Positions 9,141-18,072 of a DNA stretch of 64,000 bases are shown one piece after another. The stretch's first letter is position 1. Each line of letters opens with the position of its first letter. This DNA is from an uncultured Rhodospirillales bacterium (GTDB lineage Bacteria > Pseudomonadota > Alphaproteobacteria > ATCC43930 > CGMCC-115725): assembly GCA_903822185.1 (NCBI GenBank), contig CAIJOA010000017.1, positions 1 through 64,000 on the forward strand, written 5' to 3'. Under the pieces are notes generated by a model. The model worked only from the letters and a program-made list of their open reading frames with translations. It was not told the DNA's origin and searched no databases. The position numbers and the translations under genes are program-made.

Positions 9141-9400
9141 GGCGTGCGGCCCAGCATCGGATCTAGCTTGCCGGCACGGTCAAGCGCCATCAGATCGTCG
9201 GAGCCGCCGACATGCACCCCGTCGATGAAAATTTGCGGCACGGTATAGCCGCCATTGGCGCGCTTCATCATCTCTTCGCGTTTCGACGTGTCGGATTCGA
9301 CATCGATATCTTCGAATTCGACGCCTTTCTTTTGCAGCAACGCACGGGCGCGGGCGCAATAGCCGCACCACATCGTCGTGTACATTTCGACCTTTGCCAT
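9137..9400 (-). CDS. grxC: Glutaredoxin 3-type protein
   Basis: An 87-residue glutaredoxin that reduces disulfides with glutathione. The thioredoxin-fold active site is WCGYC at residues 11-15, where most GrxC proteins have CPYC. The TVPQIFIDGVHVGGSDDL segment carries the cis-proline and glutathione-binding loop. It lies 17 bases after comF and overlaps the amidase gene, so it probably belongs to a comF-grxC-nit transcript. Confidence 0.93.
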   Translation of the reverse strand: MAKVEMYTTMWCGYCARARALLQKKGVEFEDIDVESDTSKREEMMKRANGGYTVPQIFIDGVHVGGSDDLMALDRAGKLDPMLGRTP

Positions 9401-9417
9401 ATGCCTTCCTTAAGCGT

Positions 9418-10167
9418 TCAACTCGTTTCGCGCACGACGCGCGCCAGCGTCAACACATCGACCCGCACCGCGCCCGCGCGCTTCAAGACACGCGCGCATT
9501 CCTCGACCGTCGCGCCGGTGGTCAGAACGTCGTCGATCAGGACGACGCGCTTGCCGCGAACGGCGTCGGCGCGACGCAGGGCGAAAGCACCGGCCACATT
9601 GCGGCGTCGCGCCGACGCGTTCTTGCGTCCTTGAGATGGGGTGCGGCGACGCCGGATCAAACAATCCGCCGCAACCGGCGGACCACCTGCCTTGGCGATC
9701 GCATGCGCCAGTACCGCCGACTGGTTGTAACGGCGCGACGCGAGACGGGTCCAATGCAGCGGCACCGGAACCTGGATATCGGCATCGGCCAACAGCGCAT
9801 CGCCGGCGCGGCGCATCCAGGGCGCGAGCGACGGCGCCAGATGCAGCCGGTCGCCGTGTTTCAAGGCAAGAACCAGATGACGGCTCGAATCGTCATAGCG
9901 CATGGCCGAGCGCGCCCGGTCGAAGGCCGGCGGCGCACCGAGGCACGCGCCGCACATCCCGCCGGCCCCCAAATCGAAATCGAACGGAAAGCCGCAACAG
10001 GCGCAGCAGGGCGCGCCGAGAAACGTGATTCCTTGCCAGCAGGTGGCGCACAGCGTGCCGTTTTCGCTGACGATGGTGCCGCAGCCGAGGCAGCGCGGCG
10101 GCAGCAGCAAATCGAGCAGACCGCTCCAGACGCGGCGCAGGTTCGAGGGGCTGGCAATGCTGACCAT
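9418..10167 (-). CDS. comF: ComF-family phosphoribosyltransferase-like protein
   Basis: 249 residues from the ATG at 10165-10167; longer readings upstream would overlap the divergent methyltransferase. The N-terminal zinc finger has CxxC pairs (RCLGCG, LCATC, CACC, MCGAC). A phosphoribosyltransferase domain ends in the PRPP-binding loop VVLIDDVLTTGAT near residue 210. ComF proteins are associated with DNA uptake or processing in competent species, while in most alphaproteobacteria the role is unproven. It heads the leftward comF-grxC-nit-DUF1178-pgk series. Confidence 0.88.
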   Translation of the reverse strand: MVSIASPSNLRRVWSGLLDLLLPPRCLGCGTIVSENGTLCATCWQGITFLGAPCCACCGFPFDFDLGAGGMCGACLGAPPAFDRARSAMRYDDSSRHLVLALKHGDRLHLAPSLAPWMRRAGDALLADADIQVPVPLHWTRLASRRYNQSAVLAHAIAKAGGPPVAADCLIRRRRTPSQGRKNASARRRNVAGAFALRRADAVRGKRVVLIDDVLTTGATVEECARVLKRAGAVRVDVLTLARVVRETS

Positions 10168-10227
10168 GCCGGGATTGTCATCCGCGCCGGGTGACGGGGC
10201 AAGGGCCGCGTGCGATAACCCCCAGGC

Positions 10228-11124
10228 ATGACCGGCCCCCACAACCCGATCGAGATTTTCGACCAGCGCGTTCTGCGCCGCCACCGCGCGCGGGCAGCGC
10301 GGATGGGCGGCACCGCCGAATTTTTGTTCGGCGAAAGCGGCGAGCGGCTGGCCGACCGGCTGCGCGACGTGAACCGGCGGTTCGAGCGGGCGCTCGATCT
10401 CGGCTGCCGCGACGGCGCCCTGACGCAGCACTTACGGGCGCTGGGCATCGGCCATGTCATCGCCGCCGATGCGGCCGAGGCGTTCTGCCCCGGCATTGTT
10501 ACCGATGCCGAAGCCCTGCCCTTCGCGCGCGGCAGCTTCGATCTGATCGTCAGCAATCTGGCCCTCCATTGGACCAACGACCTGCCCGGCGCGCTGCTGC
10601 AGTTGCGGCAAATGCTGAAACCGGACGGCTTGCTGGTGGCGGCGATGTGGGGCGGCGCGACGCTGGACGAATTGCGCATGGCCTGGCTCGAAGCCGAAAG
10701 CGATATCGAGAGCGGCGCGAGTCCGCGCGTTTCGCCTTTTGCCGATCCGCGCGACCTCGCCGGCCTCCTACAACGTGCCGGCTTCGCCTTGCCGGTGGTC
10801 GATAGCGACCGGCTGGAAGTGACCTATCCCGATATGTTGAAACTGATGCAGGACTTGCGCGCGATGGGCGAGACCAACGCCACCGTCCAGCGCCGCAAGA
10901 ATTTCACCCGCCGCGCGACCATGCTACGTGCCGCCGAAATCTATCAGCAACGCCACGCCGGCGCCGACGGCCGCATCCCGGCGAGCTTCGAGATGATCAC
11001 CCTGACCGCCTGGGCGCCGCACGAGAGCCAGCAAAAGCCGTTACGTCCCGGCAGCGCAGAAACGCGTCTGGCCGACACGCTGGGGACGCGAGAACATAAG
11101 GCCGGCGATAAAGCCACTCCCTGA
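10228..11124 (+). CDS. BioC-like SAM-dependent methyltransferase
   Basis: A class I methyltransferase of 298 residues. The SAM-binding motif RALDLGCRDGAL lies at about residue 55 and the post-I acidic region VIAADAAEAF near 90. FDLIVSNLALHWTNDLPG near residue 110 is characteristic of the BioC / NDUFAF5 (complex I arginine hydroxylase assembly factor) group. In alphaproteobacteria the NDUFAF5-like branch is as likely as biotin synthesis, and no bio genes are nearby. The extreme C-terminus is Pro/Arg rich. It is divergent from comF across 60 bases. Confidence 0.78.
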   Translation: MTGPHNPIEIFDQRVLRRHRARAARMGGTAEFLFGESGERLADRLRDVNRRFERALDLGCRDGALTQHLRALGIGHVIAADAAEAFCPGIVTDAEALPFARGSFDLIVSNLALHWTNDLPGALLQLRQMLKPDGLLVAAMWGGATLDELRMAWLEAESDIESGASPRVSPFADPRDLAGLLQRAGFALPVVDSDRLEVTYPDMLKLMQDLRAMGETNATVQRRKNFTRRATMLRAAEIYQQRHAGADGRIPASFEMITLTAWAPHESQQKPLRPGSAETRLADTLGTREHKAGDKATP

Positions 11125-11173
11125 GCGCCGGGAAATGCTATAGTCCGGCTAACCAATAACCCGGAGAACCTTG

Positions 11174-11704
11174 ATGTAGCTTCACACCTGCTGCAACGCG
11201 CTATCGATCCCCAATTCGCGCCGCAACTTCCTCAAGATCGCGAGCCTTGGCGGCGGCGCGATGCTGATGGGCCTGCAGCCGCAAAATGCGCTGGCCGCCG
11301 GCCATGTCGATGCGCTGCTGCTGAGCTGCATGGATTATCGGCTGATGGACGAGGTCGGCGCTTACATGAACAAGCGCGGCCTCAAGGACAATTACGATCA
11401 CGTCGTTCTTGCCGGTTCATCGCTGGGCGCGGTCACGTCGAAATATCCGGGCTGGGGCCAGACCTTCAACGATCATCTGGGCCTTGCGATCAAGCTGCAC
11501 GACATTCAGCGCGTGATCGTCATCGATCATCGCGATTGCGGCGCCTACCGTCTCGTGCTGGGCAAAGACCTGAAGGACGATGCCGAGAAAGCCGCGCATG
11601 CGAAAGAGCTGCACACGCTGGCCAAGCGTATCCACGCGAAGCATCCGAAACTGCCGGTCGAAACCTTTTTGATGAATCTCGACGGCAGCGTCGAAGCCGT
11701 CTGA
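11174..11704 (+). pseudogene. Tat-exported beta-carbonic-anhydrase-like protein with a stop as second codon
   Basis: The reading frame that gives a complete secreted beta-carbonic anhydrase starts ATG (11174) but the next codon is TAG (11177-11179). After it the frame is clean: a twin-arginine motif SRRNFLKIA, a Gly/Ala-rich hydrophobic stretch and NALAAGH, then the enzyme. The zinc-site residues are visible downstream: Cys and Asp in SCMDYR, His and Cys in DHRDCGAYR. GGAG stands before the ATG. No standard start codon lies between the TAG and ATG 11261, so initiation at 11261 would lose the Tat arginines and give a 147-residue protein. It is either a fresh nonsense mutation or sequencing error (one base from CAG), a non-standard start, or amber readthrough. 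Confidence 0.65.
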
Positions 11705-11709
11705 GGAAA

Positions 11710-12132
11710 CTAAAGCCGCTCGCGCAGCAAGGCGACGAGCGGCTCGTCCGCCGCCGGCATCGGATAATTGGTCATGTCGCCGGGGACGGACCAGCCGAGC
11801 ACTTGGCCTTCGCGCGCCTGCGGCGTGCCTTCCCATACATGGCACACATACAGCAGCAACAGAATGTGAAACGTGTCGTAGCGATGCGACGCAAAGCCGA
11901 AGGGTTCGACTGAATCTTCGGCAACCGTGATTCCGAGTTCTTCGTGAAGTTCGCGGCAGAGCGCGGTTTCAGGGGTTTCGCCGGATTCGATCTTGCCGCC
12001 GGGAAATTCCCAAAGCCCGGCCATCGCCTTGCCCGGTGGACGCTGCTGCAGAAGGACTTTTCCCGCCGCATCGACCAACGCGACGCAGACGATCGGAATG
12101 ATCGGGAGCGCGTTAGCTCCGGTAGCTGCCAT
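11710..12132 (-). CDS. mutT: MutT-type Nudix hydrolase (8-oxo-dGTP diphosphatase)
   Basis: A 140-residue Nudix protein expected to remove 8-oxo-dGTP from the nucleotide pool. The Nudix box is complete: GGKIESGE at the start and RELHEELGI at the end, with the LWEFPGGK lead-in typical of MutT. It is the third gene of the parvulin-argJ-mutT operon and overlaps the end of argJ by 20 bases. It converges on the carbonic-anhydrase gene with five bases between them. Confidence 0.92.
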   Translation of the reverse strand: MAATGANALPIIPIVCVALVDAAGKVLLQQRPPGKAMAGLWEFPGGKIESGETPETALCRELHEELGITVAEDSVEPFGFASHRYDTFHILLLLYVCHVWEGTPQAREGQVLGWSVPGDMTNYPMPAADEPLVALLRERL

Positions 12133-13345
12133 TGATGTCGATATAGCGATGCGTCAGATCGCAGGTCCAGATTTCGGCCTTGCCCTTACCGATGCCGATA
12201 TCGACCTCGATGACGATGTCCTGGCCGGCCATGTGCTTGGCGACCGGCGTCTCGTCGTAACCGACAACTGCGCCGCCTTTTTCGGCGATGCGCACGCCGC
12301 CGACCGAAATCGCCAAGCGATCGCGATCCGCCTTCTCGCCGGCCTTGCCGACAGCCATGACGATGCGGCCCCAGTTGGCGTCGCCCGCCGCAAGCGCCGT
12401 CTTCACCAGCGGCGAATTGCCGATCGACATACCGATCTTGCGCGCGGCCTTCGCCGTCGCCGCGCCGGTGACTCGAACGCTGACGAATTTCTGCGCGCCT
12501 TCGCCGTCGCGCACGATCTGCTGCGCCAGGTCGATCAGCACCGCATCGAGCGCGCGGCGGAAGTCTTTCAAGCGCGGATCGGATGCCTTGGCGACGCGCT
12601 TATGCTTCGCCTTTCCGGTCGCGCACAGCAGCACCGTGTCGCTGGTCGAGGTGTCGCCATCGACGGTGATGCAGTTGAAGGCGCGTTCGTTGGTTTTGGT
12701 CAGCAGTTCCTGCAGCACCTTCGCCGGCAGCGTCGCGTCGGTGAAGACATAACCGAGCATCGTCGCCATGTCGGGCGCGATCATGCCCGACCCCTTGGCG
12801 AAACCGTTGATCGTCACCGTCACCCCGTCGATCGTCGCGGTCTTGGTCGCGCCTTTCGGGAAGGTGTCGGTGGTCATGATCGCGGCGGCAGCTTCGGGCC
12901 AGGCTTCGGGCGCGACCTTCTTGAAGGCGCCCGGCAGGCCGGCGAGAAGCTTCTCGACCGGCAATTGCTCACCGATCACGCCCGTGGAGGAGATATAGAC
13001 TTCACGCGCGTCGCAGCCGAGCAGCTTCGCGGCGGCTTTCGCCGTGGCTTCGGCGGCCTGACGGCCGACCTTGCCGGTGAAGACGTTGGCATTGCCGGAG
13101 TTGACGACGATCGCCCGCGCTTTGCCGCGCGGCAGCGCCTTGCGGCACCAATCGACCGGTGCGCCCGGCGTCAGCGACCGGGTGAAGACGCCGGCAATGG
13201 TCGTGCCCGGATCGAGCAAGGCGACCATCAGATCGGTACGTCCCTTATAGCGAATGCCACAGGCAGCGCTGGCGAGTTCGACGCCCGCGATGACGGGCAA
13301 CGCGGGAAATCCCTTCGGCGCGAGCGGCGAGACGTTATCGGCCAT
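12113..13345 (-). CDS. argJ: Glutamate N-acetyltransferase / amino-acid acetyltransferase ArgJ
   Basis: The bifunctional arginine-biosynthesis enzyme that recycles the acetyl group from N-acetylornithine to glutamate; 410 residues. The self-cleavage site is recognisable in MIAPDMATMLGY (about residue 190), where the Thr becomes the N-terminal nucleophile of the beta chain; the oxyanion-hole segment ISSTGVIGE lies near residue 118. It follows the parvulin gene by 20 bases. A regulatory link with its neighbours is not evident. Confidence 0.96.
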   Translation of the reverse strand: MADNVSPLAPKGFPALPVIAGVELASAACGIRYKGRTDLMVALLDPGTTIAGVFTRSLTPGAPVDWCRKALPRGKARAIVVNSGNANVFTGKVGRQAAEATAKAAAKLLGCDAREVYISSTGVIGEQLPVEKLLAGLPGAFKKVAPEAWPEAAAAIMTTDTFPKGATKTATIDGVTVTINGFAKGSGMIAPDMATMLGYVFTDATLPAKVLQELLTKTNERAFNCITVDGDTSTSDTVLLCATGKAKHKRVAKASDPRLKDFRRALDAVLIDLAQQIVRDGEGAQKFVSVRVTGAATAKAARKIGMSIGNSPLVKTALAAGDANWGRIVMAVGKAGEKADRDRLAISVGGVRIAEKGGAVVGYDETPVAKHMAGQDIVIEVDIGIGKGKAEIWTCDLTHRYIDINGSYRS

Positions 13346-13365
13346 GACGTGCCGCCGGTCGTGGA

Positions 13366-14367
13366 TTAGCGCAGCTTGTCGGGCGCGGTCGCCGGCGACA
13401 AGGTCGGCGCACCCGGTGCGGCACCGCCGCCACCGCCCAGATTTAGCGTCGGCGCGGCGGCAGGCTGTTGCGGCTTGGCGGCAGCAGCGGCTGGCTGTTG
13501 CGCAGGCGCACCCTGCTGCTGGATCGGATTGCCGTTCGGATCGAAGACCTCGATCTTGCCGGCGGTGCGGAGTTCTTGCAGCTTGCTGGCGACGATCTGC
13601 TGCGTCATGCGCTGGGCGATTTCGGGGGCGACCTGCTCGTAGGTGCCAGCCTTACCTTGGCGGCGGTCCTCAAGCTTGATCACATGCCAGCCGAATTGCG
13701 TCTTCACCGGAGTCTGGGTGTATTCGCCCTTCTTCAGGGCGAAGGCGACATTGGCGAATTCCGGCACCATGTCCTGTTTGGTGAAATAGCCGAGATCTCC
13801 GCCGTTGGATTTGCCCGACGGATCGGTGGTCTTGTCCTTGGCGAGGGTCGCGAAATCCGCGCCTTTTTTCAGCTGTTCGATGATGTCCTTGGCTTCCTGT
13901 TCGGTCGGCACAAGGATGTGGCGGGCGCTGATTTCTTCCTGCTGCGGCGCCTGTTTGGCATAGTCGTCATAGGCAGCGCGCAGCTTCGCTTCGCTAATTT
14001 GCGAGCGCGAGATCGAGGCGACATAGGCATCGGCGACCAGTTCGGTCTGCGTTGCCTGGATTTGCGCCTTCACGACCGGGTTTTGATCGACTTTGGCGGT
14101 TTTGCCCGCCTGGGACAGCAACAAGGCGTTGATCATGCTGCCGAGAATCTGCGGATAGACCTTTTCGAGCGGCGCCTGCTGCACCTGCGCCGGCGCGGTG
14201 CGCAGCGCAATCTCGACGTCGGAGCGATGAAGAATCTGACCGTTGACCTTGGCAACGATCGGATCGCCGCCAGCGGCGGGCGCGGCGGCCTGCTTTTGCT
14301 GGGCCATTGCCGGAACGGCGGCCATCATAAGGGCGAGCGAAGAGGCAATGAGAGTATGGCGCGCCAT
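13366..14367 (-). CDS. Periplasmic parvulin-type peptidyl-prolyl isomerase
   Basis: A 333-residue secreted chaperone/isomerase. Residues 1-22 form a signal peptide ending AMA-Q. A SurA/PpiD-like N-terminal helical domain follows, then a parvulin domain from about residue 145 (EEISARHILVPTEQEA) through GGDLGYFTKQDMVPEF to QFGWHVIKLEDRR. The last 60 residues are a Gln/Pro/Ala/Gly-rich tail, probably disordered. It should assist folding of outer-membrane proteins delivered by Sec; it is divergent from secA, a meaningful pairing. Confidence 0.9.
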   Translation of the reverse strand: MARHTLIASSLALMMAAVPAMAQQKQAAAPAAGGDPIVAKVNGQILHRSDVEIALRTAPAQVQQAPLEKVYPQILGSMINALLLSQAGKTAKVDQNPVVKAQIQATQTELVADAYVASISRSQISEAKLRAAYDDYAKQAPQQEEISARHILVPTEQEAKDIIEQLKKGADFATLAKDKTTDPSGKSNGGDLGYFTKQDMVPEFANVAFALKKGEYTQTPVKTQFGWHVIKLEDRRQGKAGTYEQVAPEIAQRMTQQIVASKLQELRTAGKIEVFDPNGNPIQQQGAPAQQPAAAAAKPQQPAAAPTLNLGGGGGAAPGAPTLSPATAPDKLR

Positions 14368-14503
14368 GGCGACCGGTCCTTTCGATAGGACGCAGCACGA
14401 TGGGCATTGATCGGCCAGGCTGGGTCCGCGGGCCTTAAAGCATAAAGGCCGGCTTAGAACAAGCTTACGGGGTGGCCAAAGACCCTTAAATAATTGTGAT
14501 CAA

Positions 14504-14532
14504 TTGACACTTCGGGGTGTCGTCCCTATGTC
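14504..14532 (+). promoter_or_regulatory. Candidate secA promoter
   Basis: A perfect -35 box TTGACA (14504-14509) is followed after 17 bases by TATGTC (14527-14532), a partial -10 match. The leader to the secA ATG (14571) would be about 30 bases. It is the best promoter-like sequence in the 203-base gap between the divergent parvulin gene and secA. Confidence 0.5.
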
Positions 14533-14570
14533 TCCTCGGTTCCCGCCCGCTACTTTTCCGAGGCTTTTTG

Positions 14571-17240
14571 ATGATCGGCGCCCTCGCCCGGCGACTGTTT
14601 GGCTCCGCGAACGAACGGTACGTCAAAAGTCTGGGCCCTCTGATCGACGAGATCAATGCGCTTGAGCCGACCCTGGTCGCGCTGAGCGATGACGCCTTGC
14701 GCGCCCGAACCCAGCAATTCAAAGACCGGCTGGCCAAGGACGAGTCGCTCGACGATATCCTTGCCGAAGCCTTCGCGACCGTCCGCGAAGCCGCCAAGCG
14801 AACCCTCGGCCAGCGCCATTTCGACGTTCAGCTGATGGGCGGCATCGTCCTTCATCGCGGCATGATCTCGGAAATGAAGACAGGCGAAGGCAAGACGCTC
14901 GTCGGCACCCTGCCCGTCTATCTCAACGCCTTGTCCGGCAAGGGCGTCCATGTCGTCACGGTGAACGATTACCTGGCCAAGCGCGACAGCGCCTGGATGG
15001 GTCAGGTCTATCAGTTCCTGGGCCTCACCGTCGGCTGCATCGTCCACGGCATCGACGATGGCGAGCGCGCCGCGCAATACGCCGCCGACATCACCTACGG
15101 CACCAATAACGAATTCGGCTTCGACTATCTGCGCGACAACATGAAGTTCCGGCTGGAAGAGATGGTCCAGCGGCCCTTCAACTTCGCCATGGTCGATGAA
15201 GTCGATTCGATCCTCATCGACGAAGCGCGCACGCCGCTGATCATTTCCGGCCCGTCCGAAGATTCATCCGATCAGTACCGTCAGGTCAACACGCTGATCC
15301 CGAGCCTCGTGCCCGAGGATTACGAGAAAGACGAAAAGCAGCGCACCGTCACCCTGACCGAAGCGGGCGTCGAACATATCGAAGCGCTTCTGCGTGAAGC
15401 CGGCCTTCTGCTGGAAGGCACGCTCTACGACATTCACAACATCTCGCTGGTTCATCACACGAACCAGGGCCTGCGCGCGCATAAGCTGTTCGCGCGCGAC
15501 ACCGACTACATCGTGCGCGACGACAAAGTCATCATCATCGATGAATTCACCGGCCGCATGATGGAAGGCCGGCGTTATTCCGAAGGGCTGCATCAGGCGC
15601 TCGAGGCCAAGGAACTCGTCACGATCCAGAACGAGAACCAGACGCTCGCCTCGATCACGTTCCAGAATTACTTCCGTCTTTATCCGAAGTTGGCCGGCAT
15701 GACCGGCACGGCGATGACCGAAGCGACCGAGCTGGGCGAAACCTACAAGCTCGACGTGATCGAGATTCCGACCAACCAGCCCTGCATCCGCAAGGATTTC
15801 GACGACGAGGTCTATCGCACCGCGCGCGAGCGCAACGAAGCGATCGTCACCCAAGTCCTCGAATGCCGCGCGAAAAAGCAGCCGGTTCTCATCGGCACCG
15901 TCAGCATCGAAAAATCGGAAGTCTTATCCGAGCTGTTCAAGACGCGGAAGATTCCGCATCAGGTTTTGAATGCTCGCCATCACGAGCAGGAATCCTACAT
16001 CATCGCCCAGGCGGGCCGTCCAGGCGCGGTCACGATCGCGACCAACATGGCCGGCCGCGGCACCGACATTAAGCTCGGCGGCAATATCGAGATGATGCTG
16101 GCGCAGGAACTGACCGGCATCGAAGACCCAGTGCAGATCGAATCCCGCACCAAGGCGCTGCGCGCCGATGTCGATGCCGCCCAAGCCGAAGCGCGCGCCG
16201 CCGGCGGCCTTTTCGTAATCGGCAGCGAACGCCACGAGAGTCGCCGCATCGACAATCAGCTGCGCGGCCGGTCTGGCCGTCAGGGTGATCCGGGCGGATC
16301 GAAATTCTTCGTCTCGCTGGACGACGACCTGATGCGCATCTTCGGGTCTGAACGCATGGACGGGATGCTGCAAAAGCTTGGCCTTAAAGAAGGCGAAGCG
16401 ATCATCCATCCTTGGATCAACAAGGCTCTGGAAAAGGCGCAGCAAAAAGTCGAAGCGCGCAATTACGAAATCCGCAAGCATCTGCTGAAGTTCGACGACG
16501 TGATGAACGACCAGCGCAAGGTCGTCTATCAGCAGCGCCGCGAGATCATGAACTCGCCCGAGATCGCGGCCATGGTTGTCGATATGCGGCACGAAACCAT
16601 CGACCGCATCCTGTCGCGCTGCGTCCCGTCGAACTCGCTACCCGATCAGTGGGATGCGGCGAGCCTTCACGCCGAAGCTAGCCGTCTGCTCAATATCGAC
16701 GTGCCGGTCACCGAATGGGTCAAAGACGAGTCCGTCAGCGAAGATGACGTGCGCGAACGCTTGATCGCGGCTGCCGACACCAAGATGGCGGCGAAGGCCG
16801 CGCAGTACGGCGCTGAAATCATGCGCCATGTCGAGCGCAGCCTGTTGTTGCAGATTCTCGACCAGACCTGGAAAGAGCATCTGCTGGCGTTGGACCATCT
16901 GCGCCAGGGCATCAATCTGCGCGCCTATGCGCAGCGCGATCCGCTGAACGAATACAAGCACGAAGCTTTCGTGCTGTTCGAAGAGATGCTGGCCAATCTG
17001 CGCGAAGCGGTGACCAGCACGCTGTGCCAGGTCGAGCTGCGCGTGCAGCAGCCGGAAACCCCGGTGGAAGACGCCTTCCCGCCGCCGCGCGCGCCCAATC
17101 AGCGCATGATCGAAAGCCGCGAAGATCCGGCATTGATGACCGACGAGGGCGACACGGCAACGACGTCGAAGACGTCGCGCAACGCGCTCTGCCCTTGCGG
17201 CTCAGGCAAGAAATTCAAGCACTGCCACGGCCGCGTCTGA
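14571..17240 (+). CDS. secA: Preprotein translocase ATPase SecA
   Basis: The motor of Sec secretion, 889 residues from the ATG chosen ([11 protein letters not shown]); the upstream in-frame ATG adds an unconserved 18 residues. Walker A is [14 protein letters not shown] at about residue 105 and the DEAD-type Walker [17 protein letters not shown] near 210. The second nucleotide domain carries [13 protein letters not shown]. It ends with the intact zinc-binding SEC-C motif [14 protein letters not shown], which contacts SecB and ribosomes. A GAGG lies ten bases before the start. It is monocistronic or followed only by a small secreted protein. Confidence 0.98.
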   Translation: MIGALARRLFGSANERYVKSLGPLIDEINALEPTLVALSDDALRARTQQFKDRLAKDESLDDILAEAFATVREAAKRTLGQRHFDVQLMGGIVLHRGMISEMKTGEGKTLVGTLPVYLNALSGKGVHVVTVNDYLAKRDSAWMGQVYQFLGLTVGCIVHGIDDGERAAQYAADITYGTNNEFGFDYLRDNMKFRLEEMVQRPFNFAMVDEVDSILIDEARTPLIISGPSEDSSDQYRQVNTLIPSLVPEDYEKDEKQRTVTLTEAGVEHIEALLREAGLLLEGTLYDIHNISLVHHTNQGLRAHKLFARDTDYIVRDDKVIIIDEFTGRMMEGRRYSEGLHQALEAKELVTIQNENQTLASITFQNYFRLYPKLAGMTGTAMTEATELGETYKLDVIEIPTNQPCIRKDFDDEVYRTARERNEAIVTQVLECRAKKQPVLIGTVSIEKSEVLSELFKTRKIPHQVLNARHHEQESYIIAQAGRPGAVTIATNMAGRGTDIKLGGNIEMMLAQELTGIEDPVQIESRTKALRADVDAAQAEARAAGGLFVIGSERHESRRIDNQLRGRSGRQGDPGGSKFFVSLDDDLMRIFGSERMDGMLQKLGLKEGEAIIHPWINKALEKAQQKVEARNYEIRKHLLKFDDVMNDQRKVVYQQRREIMNSPEIAAMVVDMRHETIDRILSRCVPSNSLPDQWDAASLHAEASRLLNIDVPVTEWVKDESVSEDDVRERLIAAADTKMAAKAAQYGAEIMRHVERSLLLQILDQTWKEHLLALDHLRQGINLRAYAQRDPLNEYKHEAFVLFEEMLANLREAVTSTLCQVELRVQQPETPVEDAFPPPRAPNQRMIESREDPALMTDEGDTATTSKTSRNALCPCGSGKKFKHCHGRV

Positions 17241-17251
17241 CGCCCATCGAG

Positions 17252-17276
17252 GTCATCACGCCTATCGCGTGATGAC
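17252..17276 (+). terminator. Hairpin downstream of secA
   Basis: A perfect 10-bp stem (GTCATCACGC / GCGTGATGAC) with a five-base loop begins 11 bases after the secA stop. The following sequence is not T-rich, so termination would be weak or Rho-assisted; it could instead protect the transcript 3' end. Confidence 0.5.
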
Positions 17277-17356
17277 GCCATCTTTGCGCTGTGATTTTTA
17301 GAATTAGCCGCCTTTAAAATTTTGCGGTGGAATTGAAGGAAACTGCGCGCTCAAAT

Positions 17357-17893
17357 ATGCGCGCAGAGATTCTTCCATGGGGCTTGGCTTTGAACATTTT
17401 TCGCGGATACCTCGTTGCGGTTTTATCCTTCCTCGCGCTTCCGGGCGCTGCCTGGGCCGGCACGTTCGATGTTCCCTACGAGAAGCCGGCGGTTACTGTC
17501 GTCGTGCCCAACGCATGGCATCCGAATCAATCGCCCGAGGGGGTCGATGTCGCCTCGCCCGACCGCTCGGTCTTCATGACCATCTATACGTTCGAGACGA
17601 GCGATTGCCGCGAGGCGCGCGACGATGCGCTGAAATTCCTCACCCGCAACGGCATGACGATCGATCAGGCTTCCGCGCAGGAAAGCGTTCAGCCTATCGC
17701 CGGTGTAGAAGCGGCGAGGACACGTTATGCAGCCAAAGAAGACGCGCGGGATCGGCAACTGCTCGTCATCGTCGCGCCGGTCCGCGCGAACGAATGTCTT
17801 CAGATCGCGCAGTGGGGCGCGGCAAATGGCTTTCAGAAAAACGAAGCCGGCCTCGCCAAGATCGTCGCTTCAATCAAGCGCACCGGCAAATAG
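17357..17893 (+). CDS. Small secreted protein of unknown function
   Basis: About 178 residues from ATG 17357; a GTG start ten codons upstream is possible and neither has a well-placed ribosome site. Residues 12-36 are hydrophobic and end GAAWAG, a signal peptide. The mature domain contains VVVPNAWHPNQSPEGVDVASPD and two cysteines (SDCREAR, NECLQIAQ) that could pair in the periplasm. I do not recognise the family. Its place between secA and a Do protease suggests an envelope role, but this is only context. Confidence 0.65.
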   Translation: MRAEILPWGLALNIFRGYLVAVLSFLALPGAAWAGTFDVPYEKPAVTVVVPNAWHPNQSPEGVDVASPDRSVFMTIYTFETSDCREARDDALKFLTRNGMTIDQASAQESVQPIAGVEAARTRYAAKEDARDRQLLVIVAPVRANECLQIAQWGAANGFQKNEAGLAKIVASIKRTGK

Positions 17894-18072
17894 CCGGAGC
17901 ACGCGCCACAGCCGCGCGAACGGTCATACAGGGCAACCATTCCCTGATGACAAAGATTTAATCCCTGGGTAGGCGGGCCGTAACCCGTCTTCTACCATCT
18001 TATCCCTTAGCAAGCGCGGACCCATGGCCACGCGCGGCAACGTTCATCCGAACTCCGAAAGGTCCTGACCCG

